Assembly: GCA_031280145.1 (NCBI GenBank)
Contig: JAITHB010000143.1
Location: 1-61,198, forward strand
DNA length: 61,198 bases
Origin: Oscillospiraceae bacterium
GTDB taxonomy: Bacteria > Bacillota > Clostridia > Christensenellales > Aristaeellaceae
Reading direction: 5' to 3'
Of this stretch, positions 51,034-58,274 are shown piece by piece (position 1 is the stretch's first letter; each line of letters starts with the position of its first letter). Under the pieces are notes generated by a model. It did not search any database. It saw only the letters and a program-made list of their open reading frames with translations, and had not been told where the DNA came from. Made by a program: the position numbers and the translations under genes.

Positions 51034-53250
51034 GTGATACTCATAAAGACGCTACTGAAGCACCTTGCGAAATTCTGGCCGATGCTCATCTGCGTGCTGG
51101 TTCTGCTCGCGGGTCAGGCGATGCTCGAACTTGAGCTTCCAACCTACATGTCGGATATCGTGAACGTCGGAATCGTGCAGGAAGGCATCACGTCCGCCGT
51201 ACCCGACGTTATCCGCGAAAGCACGCTTGAAACCTTGCTGGTGTTCATGGACGACAACGAAGCCGAAGCCGTGCGGAACGCTTATGAGCCGCTGACCGAC
51301 CATTCGTATACTGCCGATGAACCGATTCTTAAACTTAAAGGTAATGCAGACATATCTTCAATAGAAGCGTCGCTTACGCGCTCGTCCGCGATTATCTCGC
51401 TTGTGAAGCAGCTCCGCTCGGGCAGCATTCAGTTGCCGGAAGGAGAAAGCTCGCCGGAGCTGTCTATGATGACGCAGCTTCTCTCAGGCGACGACGACCT
51501 TGTGGCGATGATGGGGCGAATTCCAACCATAATGCGCCCGCTGATTCTCGAAAGAATAAACGGATTCCTTTCCGCGATGCCCGAAGCCACAATTGAGCAG
51601 ATGGCGGTGCTTAACGTATCCGCCGAATATTCCGCAATCGGATATCCCGGCAATCAAACGCGCTATATCAGCATGACAGGGCTTAAGATGCTCGCGCTTG
51701 TCGCGCTTGCCGCCATTTGCTCCGTCGCGGTCGGGTTCTTCTCATCGCGCATCGCCGCAGGACTCGGGCGCGATTTGCGAAAGAGTACGTTCGAGCGCGT
51801 CCTGTCGTTTGGGTCTCAGGAAACCCACAAGTTTTCCACCGCTTCGCTTATCACGCGCACCACCAACGATATTCAGCAGGTGCAGCAGATGAGCGTCATG
51901 CTGCTTCGCATACTGGTGTTCTCCCCCATCATGGCGATCGGCGGAATCCTGAAAGTTACGACGACCGACGTTTCGATGACGTGGGTTATCGTGCTCGGCG
52001 TGGCGGCAGTTATCGCGGTCGTCGGCATACTTATGGCGACGACGTTCAGCAGGTTCCAGAAGATGCAAAAGCTGCTCGACCGCCTGAACCTTGTCACGCG
52101 CGAGATACTGACGGGCATGCCGGTCATCCGCGCCTTCTCGACGCAGAAGCGCGAGCAGGAACGCTTCGATTCCGCAAACAAGGACGTAACCGACAACGCG
52201 TTGTTCGTCAACCGCGCAATGTCGCTGATGTTCCCCGGTATGTCGCTGGTTATGACAGGCGTTATGTGCCTCATCATTTGGGTCGGCTCGCATCAGATTG
52301 CGGCGGGCTCAATGCAGATTGGCGACATGATGGCGTTCATGCAGTACGCTATGCAGATAATAATGTCGTTCCTGATGATCTCCATGCTGTCGATAATGCT
52401 TCCGCGCGCGGTCGTAGCGCTCAAGCGCATTCAGGAAATTCTGGACACGAAGCCCGCGCTTGGGGATCCGCGCAAGCCCAAGCAATTCCCGAAGAACGGC
52501 AAGGGCGCGATTACGTTCAGCAACGTTACGTTCGCTTATCCCGACAGCGAAGAAGCTGTGCTTCACGACATCTCGTTTGAATCCAAGCCGGGTCAGGTGA
52601 CGGCGTTCATCGGCTCGACGGGCAGCGGCAAATCTTCCGTATTAAACCTGATTCCGCGCTTCTTCGACGTGACGGAAGGCTCCGTTAAGGTGGACGGCGT
52701 GGACGTACGCGACGTGCCGATGCGCGAGCTGCGCGCGAGAATCGGTTACATTCCGCAAAAGGCGCTGCTGTTCTCGGGAGATATTGAGAGCAACATTAAG
52801 TTCGGCGGACGCGACATATCGGACGACGCGGCTCAGATGGCCGCGGAGGTTGCGCAAGCCGCGGACTTCATCGAGCAGAAGCCCGATGGTATGCGCGAAG
52901 CCATAACGCAGGGGGGCGACAACGTTTCCGGCGGACAGCGTCAGCGGCTCGCGATAGCGCGAGCGCTGGCGGGAAACCCGGATATACTGATATTCGACGA
53001 CAGCTTCTCCGCGCTCGACTTCCGCACGGACGCGCAGCTTCGCGCGTCACTCCGCGCCAATATGAACGACAAGAATATCCTTATCGTGGCGCAGCGCATC
53101 GCGACAATCATGAACGCCGACCAAATAATCGTTCTTGACGACGGACGCATGATTGCGCGAGGCAAGCACGACGAACTGATGAAGACTTGCCCCGTATACC
53201 GCGACATTGCGGTCAGCCAATTTTCGGAAAGCGAGGTGAGCTCGCTGTGA
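51034..53250 (+). CDS. ABC exporter half (membrane and ATPase domains), first subunit of a heterodimer
   Basis: The 738-residue protein has a type IV exporter membrane domain enlarged by an extracytoplasmic insertion of about 150 residues after TM1 (residues 45-210), then the ATPase: Walker A GSTGSGKSSVLN, Q-loop GYIPQKALLFSGD, signature NVSGGQRQRLAIARA, Walker B ILIFDDSFSALDF. Asp follows Walker B instead of Glu (DDS), and the H-loop His is replaced by Gln (IVAQRI). This subunit therefore carries the degenerate site of a heterodimer. The GTG at 51034 is very close to its GAAGGGG site; an ATA codon at 51043 would sit at ideal distance from AAGGGGTGA and give the usual family beginning KTLLKHLAKFWP. 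The partner gene overlaps by 4 nt. Confidence 0.92.
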   Translation: MILIKTLLKHLAKFWPMLICVLVLLAGQAMLELELPTYMSDIVNVGIVQEGITSAVPDVIRESTLETLLVFMDDNEAEAVRNAYEPLTDHSYTADEPILKLKGNADISSIEASLTRSSAIISLVKQLRSGSIQLPEGESSPELSMMTQLLSGDDDLVAMMGRIPTIMRPLILERINGFLSAMPEATIEQMAVLNVSAEYSAIGYPGNQTRYISMTGLKMLALVALAAICSVAVGFFSSRIAAGLGRDLRKSTFERVLSFGSQETHKFSTASLITRTTNDIQQVQQMSVMLLRILVFSPIMAIGGILKVTTTDVSMTWVIVLGVAAVIAVVGILMATTFSRFQKMQKLLDRLNLVTREILTGMPVIRAFSTQKREQERFDSANKDVTDNALFVNRAMSLMFPGMSLVMTGVMCLIIWVGSHQIAAGSMQIGDMMAFMQYAMQIIMSFLMISMLSIMLPRAVVALKRIQEILDTKPALGDPRKPKQFPKNGKGAITFSNVTFAYPDSEEAVLHDISFESKPGQVTAFIGSTGSGKSSVLNLIPRFFDVTEGSVKVDGVDVRDVPMRELRARIGYIPQKALLFSGDIESNIKFGGRDISDDAAQMAAEVAQAADFIEQKPDGMREAITQGGDNVSGGQRQRLAIARALAGNPDILIFDDSFSALDFRTDAQLRASLRANMNDKNILIVAQRIATIMNADQIIVLDDGRMIARGKHDELMKTCPVYRDIAVSQFSESEVSSL

Positions 53251-55106
53251 GTGAGAACAGAGATAACAAGGTCGCAAAGGTCGAAAAGAAGAGAGTCGGC
53301 GGCGGCTTTGGCGGAGGTCCTCCCGGTATGCAAGGCGGCGAGAAGCCGCGCGACTTCAAGGGAACAATCAAGAAAGTGTGGCGTCTTTTCTCCTCATACA
53401 GACTGCTGCTCATTCTGGTTGTGGTACTGTCGATGGGCGGCGCGGTGTTCGCGGTCGTCAGCCCCAAGATAATGGGTCAGGCGACGACTGAAATATACAA
53501 CGGCTTCATCGGCTCGTTCTCGGGCGGCGGAATTAATTTCGGAAACGTCGCAAGGATTCTGCTGAACGTCGTGCTGCTGTATGTCGCAAGCGCGCTGCTG
53601 TCCTGCTTGCAGGGAATAATCATGACTTCCATAACGCAGCGAAGCGCGTACATGCTGCGCGACGACGTGAGCCGCAAGCTGCACCGCCTGCCGATGCGCT
53701 ACTTCGACCGCTACACGCACGGCGAAATTCTCTCGCGCGTATCAAACGACATAGACACATTCGCGCAGAGCATGAACCAGATGCTGTCGCAGCTTGTGAC
53801 CTCCGTAACGTCCGTGCTCGGCATTCTTTATATGATGCTGTCGATTAACCCCTGGATGACGCTTATATCGCTCGGTATGCTGCCAATCACAATGCTCGCC
53901 ACTATGGCGATAATGAAGCGTTCGCAAAAGTATTTCGCGGCGCAGCAATCGACGCTCGGCGACGTGAACGGACAGATTGAGGAAGTCTACGGCGGTCATG
54001 TGGTCGTCAAGGCGTTCAACGCGGAAGACAAGGCGATGGATAGGTTCGCGCAAGACAACGACAAACTGCACGACAGCGCGTGGAAGAGCCAGTTCTACAG
54101 CGGGCTTATGATGCCCATCTCGATGGCGCTCGGAAACCTCGGTTATGTTCTCGTATCCATTCTGGGAAGCATATTCGCGGTGCGCGGGCTTATCACCATC
54201 GGCGACATTCAGGCGTTCGTCCAGTATGTGCGCCAATTCAACCAACCGATAACGCAGCTCGCGCAGGTCACAAATATGATGCAGTCCATGCTCGCGGCGT
54301 CGGAGCGCGTGTTCGAGCTGTTGGATGAACCCGAGGAAGACCAGACCGTGCACAACCCTATACACATTGACGGGCTTCACGGGCGCGTGACGTTCGACAA
54401 GGTGAGCTTCGGCTATAACAAGGAAGAGCCGATTATCAAGAACTTCAACGCGGACATTCTGCCGGGTATGCGAATCGCCATCGTGGGTCCCACAGGCGCG
54501 GGCAAGACGACTATCGTGAAGCTGCTCATGCGCTTCTACGACGTGGATTCAGGCTCCATCATGGTTGACGGTCACGACCTGCGCCGCTTCAACAGAACCG
54601 AACTGCGCGACCTGTTCGGCATGGTCTTGCAGGATACGTGGCTGTTCTCGGGTTCCATTATGGATAACATCCGCTACGGCAAGCTCACCGCGAGCGACGA
54701 CGAAGTGAAGGCGGCGGCGAAGGCCGCGGACGTTCATCACTTCATACGCACGCTGCCCGGCGGTTACGGCTTCGAGATTAACGAGGAATCAACAAACATA
54801 TCGCAGGGACAGAAGCAGCTTCTTACGATTGCGCGCGCGCTGCTGGCCAACCCCAAGATACTCATCCTTGACGAAGCGACAAGCTCCGTCGATACGCGAA
54901 CGGAGATGCGCATACAGGCTGCGATGCACAAGCTGACTGAAGGGCGCACGAGCTTCATCATCGCGCACCGTCTGTCCACGATACGCAGCGCGGATTTGAT
55001 TCTGGTTATGAAGGACGGCGACATAGTGGAGCAGGGTACGCATGACGCGCTGCTGGGCGTAGGCGGGTTCTACGCCGATTTGTATAACTCGCAGTTTGCG
55101 GAGTGA
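53247..55106 (+). CDS. ABC exporter half, second subunit (consensus ATPase site)
   Basis: GTG 53247 overlaps the stop codon of the first subunit (GTGA) and follows GAGGTGAG. The product has 619 residues. A Gly/Pro-rich cytoplasmic N-terminus (VGGGFGGGPPGMQGGEKP) leads into six membrane helices and an ATPase with Walker A GPTGAGKTTIVK, Q-loop FGMVLQDTWLFSG, signature NISQGQKQLLTIARA, Walker B ILILDEATSSVDT and H-loop IAHRLSTI. The Glu and His that the first subunit lacks are present here. Such pairs export lipids, peptides or drugs; the substrate cannot be named. Confidence 0.95.
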   Translation: MSENRDNKVAKVEKKRVGGGFGGGPPGMQGGEKPRDFKGTIKKVWRLFSSYRLLLILVVVLSMGGAVFAVVSPKIMGQATTEIYNGFIGSFSGGGINFGNVARILLNVVLLYVASALLSCLQGIIMTSITQRSAYMLRDDVSRKLHRLPMRYFDRYTHGEILSRVSNDIDTFAQSMNQMLSQLVTSVTSVLGILYMMLSINPWMTLISLGMLPITMLATMAIMKRSQKYFAAQQSTLGDVNGQIEEVYGGHVVVKAFNAEDKAMDRFAQDNDKLHDSAWKSQFYSGLMMPISMALGNLGYVLVSILGSIFAVRGLITIGDIQAFVQYVRQFNQPITQLAQVTNMMQSMLAASERVFELLDEPEEDQTVHNPIHIDGLHGRVTFDKVSFGYNKEEPIIKNFNADILPGMRIAIVGPTGAGKTTIVKLLMRFYDVDSGSIMVDGHDLRRFNRTELRDLFGMVLQDTWLFSGSIMDNIRYGKLTASDDEVKAAAKAADVHHFIRTLPGGYGFEINEESTNISQGQKQLLTIARALLANPKILILDEATSSVDTRTEMRIQAAMHKLTEGRTSFIIAHRLSTIRSADLILVMKDGDIVEQGTHDALLGVGGFYADLYNSQFAE

Positions 55107-55113
55107 GGTGTTT

Positions 55114-55575
55114 ATGACAACCTGTTTCACCCATGAATTCCCCCAACCGATAGGCGAGCTGACCGTCTATATGACGGACAAGGCAATCACAGGCGTTGCG
55201 TTCGGCAAGGCGGACGCGATGGTCCCGCAGGATATGGATAGGTTCGGGTTTGTCGCGCAGATGGATGAATATCTGCAAGGCACGCGGCGCGAGTTTGATT
55301 TGCCGCTGTCGCTTGAAACGGTGAAGTCGGAATTCATGCTGCGCGTTTACGAGAATATGCAAAAGTTCCCGTATGGCGAAACCGCGACATACGGAACGCT
55401 GGCCGCGATGTCGGGCAACGCGCTTGCGGCGCGCGCGGTCGGCATGGCATGCAATCGCAACCCTATCGCCATCGTGATACCCTGCCACCGAATTGTGGGC
55501 AAGAACGGTTCGCTGGTCGGGTATGGCGGCGGCCTTCATGTGAAGAGGTATTTGTTGGAATTGGAACGAAGTTAA
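55114..55575 (+). CDS. ogt: Methylated-DNA-[protein]-cysteine S-methyltransferase (Ogt/MGMT type)
   Basis: DNA repair protein that removes alkyl groups from O6-alkylguanine to its own cysteine. ATG 55114 follows GAGTGAGGTG. The 153-residue protein has an N-terminal ribonuclease-like part (MDEYLQGTRREFDLPL) and the DNA-binding domain with FPYGETATYGTLAA, the Asn hinge and arginine finger region (ALAARAVGMACNRNP) and the acceptor motif IVIPCHRIVGKNG, with Cys124 as acceptor. It lies 7 nt after the ABC exporter genes and is probably co-transcribed with them. Confidence 0.95.
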   Translation: MTTCFTHEFPQPIGELTVYMTDKAITGVAFGKADAMVPQDMDRFGFVAQMDEYLQGTRREFDLPLSLETVKSEFMLRVYENMQKFPYGETATYGTLAAMSGNALAARAVGMACNRNPIAIVIPCHRIVGKNGSLVGYGGGLHVKRYLLELERS

Positions 55576-55825
55576 TTAGGAATTAGCAATGAGTGGATGC
55601 GGCAGGCGTGTTGTATTGTGGTGGGCGTATTACATTTTGGCGAGTGAATATTGTGAACTGCGGGCGAGCCGGGGGCTCGCCTCTACAGGTTTTACAATCC
55701 TTCCTGATTGAACGCAGATAAACCCCTGTAGGGGCGACCGCCTCGGTCGCCCGTGGTATTCAAAACATCGCCCGCCGAAATACAACCCGCCCGCCGCGTT
55801 CCCTAATTCCTCATTCCTAATTATT
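55576..55825. repeat. GRE copy 6: composite inverted repeat with AT-rich outer arms
   Basis: The outer arms AATTAGGAATTAGCAATGAG (from about 55574) and CTCATTCCTAATTATTC (to about 55826) surround inner arms AATATTGTGAACTGCGGGCG...CTCTACAGG and CCTGTAGGGGCGACCGCCTC...GCCCG. One inner arm is of GAGCCGGGGGCTC type and the other of GACCGCCTCGGTC type, so the arms no longer match fully. It lies between convergent ogt and the CBM9-like gene. Confidence 0.75.
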
Positions 55826-56426
55826 CAAACACCAACACCCCAAACCTCTCCGGCACATGAAACGACAGTACGCCGGTCCTTGACCACGCCGTATATTCAT
55901 CCTTATCGGAAGATATGCCGCGGTCGATACGGTATATGTTCGCGGGCATACGCGCGCCGCGCTTGGGCGGGTTATCGAGGGACGCAAGCGGTATACGCCA
56001 CTGCGAGCGGAAGGCGGCTGCGTCGTGTGCGGTCTGCGTCGTCCACCCGACAAGCTCCCACGAGGCGTCGCCCGCGAAGGCAAACGGCTTGTTGTACACG
56101 ATTGACGCGTCGAAGGTCACATTCAGCGGGCTTACTTCCAGTTCCTTATATCTATTGCCGTCGCCTGTGTCGCTGTAGAACAATTCAAACACATCATGAT
56201 TATAGATTGCGTCGTCATGTTTTTGGTTCGCGTCCGCGACAACCCCATCGTCCTCACCCTCGAACAGAATCCACCACATATCGGTGTCCGCGTCGACGAC
56301 CATCTTAACGGCCGTCGCGAGACGCGGAGCTTCTCCCGTTATCACGTTGACCAATTCCGCGGCTTCAATATCATCCCATGTCGGTTCAGCGCCGCTCATA
56401 TGCGCGCGTTTGATTATGTATTCCAT
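55821..56426 (-). CDS. CBM9-like (family 9 carbohydrate-binding-like) domain protein
   Basis: The protein of about 201 residues consists of one CBM9-like beta-sandwich without a signal peptide. It shows the family pattern EPTWDDIEAAELVNVITGEA, KMVVDADTDMWWILFEGEDD, IYNHDVFELFYSDTGDG, YKELEVSPLNVTFDASIVYNK and the C-terminal RGARMPANIYRIDR ... YTAWSRTGVLSFHVPERFGVLVF. Stand-alone cytoplasmic forms are common, and their role is unclear. It starts at ATG 56426 (GTG 56429 is also possible) with AGGA upstream. It diverges from ttcA, and the two share an AT-rich promoter segment in which the -10 boxes coincide. Confidence 0.8.
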   Translation of the reverse strand: MEYIIKRAHMSGAEPTWDDIEAAELVNVITGEAPRLATAVKMVVDADTDMWWILFEGEDDGVVADANQKHDDAIYNHDVFELFYSDTGDGNRYKELEVSPLNVTFDASIVYNKPFAFAGDASWELVGWTTQTAHDAAAFRSQWRIPLASLDNPPKRGARMPANIYRIDRGISSDKDEYTAWSRTGVLSFHVPERFGVLVFE

Positions 56427-56429
56427 CAC

Positions 56430-56458
56430 TTTACATTCCTATTGTTTTTGATTATTAT
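56430..56458 (+). promoter_or_regulatory. Promoter placed for a leaderless ttcA mRNA; overlaps the divergent -10 box
   Basis: TTTACA at 56430-56435, 17 bp, TATTAT at 56453-56458, then AACACA and ATG 56465. No ribosome site is present. On the other strand the same bases read TATAAT (56459-56454), in position for the CBM9-like gene, so both directions may compete for one melting region. Confidence 0.65.
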
Positions 56459-56464
56459 AACACA

Positions 56465-57253
56465 ATGGAAAGCATTAAGGATACAATCGAGCGCAGCATA
56501 TTCAAGTCGCACCGCAAGGAGTTGTGGACGCCGTTTCTGCACGCCATTCAGGATTACAAGCTGATTGACGAGGGCGACAGGATTGCCGTATGCGTGTCGG
56601 GCGGGAAGGATTCGTGGCTGCTCGCTTCGCTGTTTCAGGCGCTCGCGCGCGTTACCGCGGTTCCGTTTGAGGCGCGCTATATCTGCATGGACCCGGGTTA
56701 TCCCGCCTTCGAGCGCGCCTGCGTTGAGGAGACGGCGACTCGGCTGGGCGTTGACCTGCATGTGTTTGAAACAGACGTGTTCGAGCAAGTGCGAAGCGTC
56801 GCGAAGGGACAGTGTTACCTTTGCGCGAGAATGCGGCGCGGTCATCTTTACAAGGAAGCGCAGAACCTCGGCTGCAACAAGATTGCGCTCGCGCACCACT
56901 ATAACGACGTGGTGGAGACAATCCTCATGGGAATGCTCTACGGCGCGCAGGTGCAAACCATGATGCCCAAGCTCGCCGCGAAGAACTTCCCCGGTATGCG
57001 GCTTATCCGCCCGCTCTATTATGTGCGCGAAAAGGACATAATCGCGTTCCGCGACCGCCACGAGGTGAAGGCGATACGCTGCGGCTGTCCGCTGCTTGAA
57101 AGCTGCGACACGCGCGAACGAACAGCCAAAGCGCGCGGCAGAACCAAGGCGCTGATTGAGGAACTCAAGAAGGTTCATCCGACCGTGGAGGATTGCATAT
57201 TCAGGAGTGTGCAGAACGTTAATCTGAATACCATTATCGGGTATCATTTGTGA
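56465..57253 (+). CDS. TtcA-like tRNA thiolation enzyme (PP-loop ATPase family)
   Basis: Proteins of this family activate tRNA cytidine-32 with ATP and insert sulfur using an Fe-S cluster. The 262-residue product has the PP-loop SGGKDS (45-50), the cluster pair Cys117 and Cys120 (GQCYLCARMRRG), and a further Cys pair at 206/208 (RCGCPLLESC) that can provide the third ligand. Also visible are NKIALAHHYNDVVETILMG and FPGMRLIRPLYYVREKDI. This fits the TtcA/Ncs6 group rather than TilS. Whether the tRNA target is C32 is not proven. The mRNA is probably leaderless. It is convergent with dut across an AT-rich inverted repeat. Confidence 0.85.
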   Translation: MESIKDTIERSIFKSHRKELWTPFLHAIQDYKLIDEGDRIAVCVSGGKDSWLLASLFQALARVTAVPFEARYICMDPGYPAFERACVEETATRLGVDLHVFETDVFEQVRSVAKGQCYLCARMRRGHLYKEAQNLGCNKIALAHHYNDVVETILMGMLYGAQVQTMMPKLAAKNFPGMRLIRPLYYVREKDIIAFRDRHEVKAIRCGCPLLESCDTRERTAKARGRTKALIEELKKVHPTVEDCIFRSVQNVNLNTIIGYHL

Positions 57254-57362
57254 ATGAAAAATTAACAATGAAAAATGAAAAATTGATGGTTAGGAACGAA
57301 AACCTATAATACCATCCACCACCATTAATTTTTCATTGTTCATTTTTAATTGTTCATTCGTA
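57252..57362. repeat. ATR copy 4: AT-rich inverted repeat between convergent ttcA and dut
   Basis: AATGAAAAATTAACAATGAA followed by AAATGAAAAATTGATGGT (from 57253) pairs with ACCATTAATTTTTCATTGTT (about 57321-57340), followed by CATTTTTAATTGTTCATT. About 40 nt form the loop. Copies 1, 3 and 4 are all at convergent gene ends. Confidence 0.75.
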
Positions 57363-57373
57363 AATCTCTCGCC

Positions 57374-57883
57374 TTACTTCCTGCTGCTCCCCATCATCCC
57401 GTCTCCGCGTTCCGACTTCATCGCCCTGAGCTCATCCATGCTGATTTCCGTCACGCGCGCCTTCGGCACAGGCAGAAGCACCGCCTGGCATGTCGCCTTA
57501 CTTATCGGATACAACACGGCGTTCGTGTCGTCAAGCCCCGTCTCGTCCATAAGAACCGCTTGCGCGTCGTGCTTCATAATGACGAACGGCAGGCTCGCAA
57601 GGTTGGTGAGACCTATGTTCCATTCGCCGCGGTATCCCGAATCGATGACGCCCGCTCGCGTCGCGATGCCGCGCACCGCCATCGAACCGCGCTCGTGCAG
57701 TTGAACATAATAATCCTTGCCGAAAGCGGACGCGATACCCGTCGGCACAAGAACCGTCTCGCCCTGTCTGATTATTATGTACGGCATATCGAAACAGGCG
57801 TAAATGTCATACCCCGCGTCTTCGTCGCGCTTGCTCGGTATCACCGCGCCGTCGCGCAGCTTGGCAAAATACAAATCGATCAT
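57374..57883 (-). CDS. dut: dUTP diphosphatase (trimeric dUTPase)
   Basis: This enzyme hydrolyses dUTP to dUMP, keeping uracil out of DNA. ATG 57883 follows GTGGAG by 6 nt; the frame further upstream is not needed. The 169-residue product has the five motifs in order: DAGYDIYA (1), HERGSMAVRGI (2), GVIDSGYRGEW (3), QAVLLPVPKA (4) and the flexible C-terminal SERGDGMMGSS (5). An extra segment of about 20 residues lies between motifs 3 and 4 (VLMDETGLDDTNAVLYPISK), longer than in the compact bacterial enzymes. It lies 37 nt downstream of the DUF1667 gene on the same strand. Confidence 0.95.
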   Translation of the reverse strand: MIDLYFAKLRDGAVIPSKRDEDAGYDIYACFDMPYIIIRQGETVLVPTGIASAFGKDYYVQLHERGSMAVRGIATRAGVIDSGYRGEWNIGLTNLASLPFVIMKHDAQAVLMDETGLDDTNAVLYPISKATCQAVLLPVPKARVTEISMDELRAMKSERGDGMMGSSRK

Positions 57884-57920
57884 TTTATACTCCACATGGC
57901 AAGGTGCAGTTTGGCGAAGT

Positions 57921-58274
57921 TTACGTCTCCCCCGTCGCAACCAGCGCAACCCCCGTTCCCGCTATATCTTCCGACAGAACGTCGCCGACCGCGACAGGCG
58001 CGTCAACGCGCAGGGCGCGTATGGCCGCCATCACGTCCGCCACCTTGTACTTGTCTATGGGAGATTTTGTTTTTACGGGGACAAGGACAGGTTTACCGTC
58101 CACGCGAACGGTCGATGTTACGGTGCGCATGGGGCGCATGAACTCCTGCTCGCCATATTTCTTGCCGCGCGGGCAGGTGTATCCCGTGACTGTCACCATG
58201 CCTGATTCATTTTCTTCCACACGAAGAGCGCAGCCGAGCGGACAGGCAATGCAGACTATATCTTGGCTTCTCAC
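57921..58274 (-). CDS. DUF1667 domain protein (cysteine-containing partner of the FAD oxidoreductase)
   Basis: The 117-residue protein starts QDIVCIACPLGCALRV, with Cys8, Cys11 and Cys15, and has TVTGYTCPRGKKYGEQEFMRPMRT. It is thus a small metal- or Fe-S-binding N-terminal unit followed by a beta-rich part (KPVLVPVKTKSPIDKYKVADVM). DUF1667 proteins are regularly encoded directly after an FAD-dependent oxidoreductase and often near a GlpA-type glycerol-3-phosphate dehydrogenase. Here the first partner is present (4-nt overlap), and GlpA and GlpK are not. It may carry electrons to or from the flavoprotein; that is inference. Confidence 0.88.
   Translation of the reverse strand: MRSQDIVCIACPLGCALRVEENESGMVTVTGYTCPRGKKYGEQEFMRPMRTVTSTVRVDGKPVLVPVKTKSPIDKYKVADVMAAIRALRVDAPVAVGDVLSEDIAGTGVALVATGET

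Noticed and set aside
51717..52580. 287-codon frame overlapping the ABC exporter gene in another phase
   Set aside because: The exporter frame has all ATPase motifs. This frame is arginine- and histidine-rich without motifs.
57350..58141. 263-codon plus-strand frame opposite dut and DUF1667
   Set aside because: Antisense to two genes with complete motif sets.
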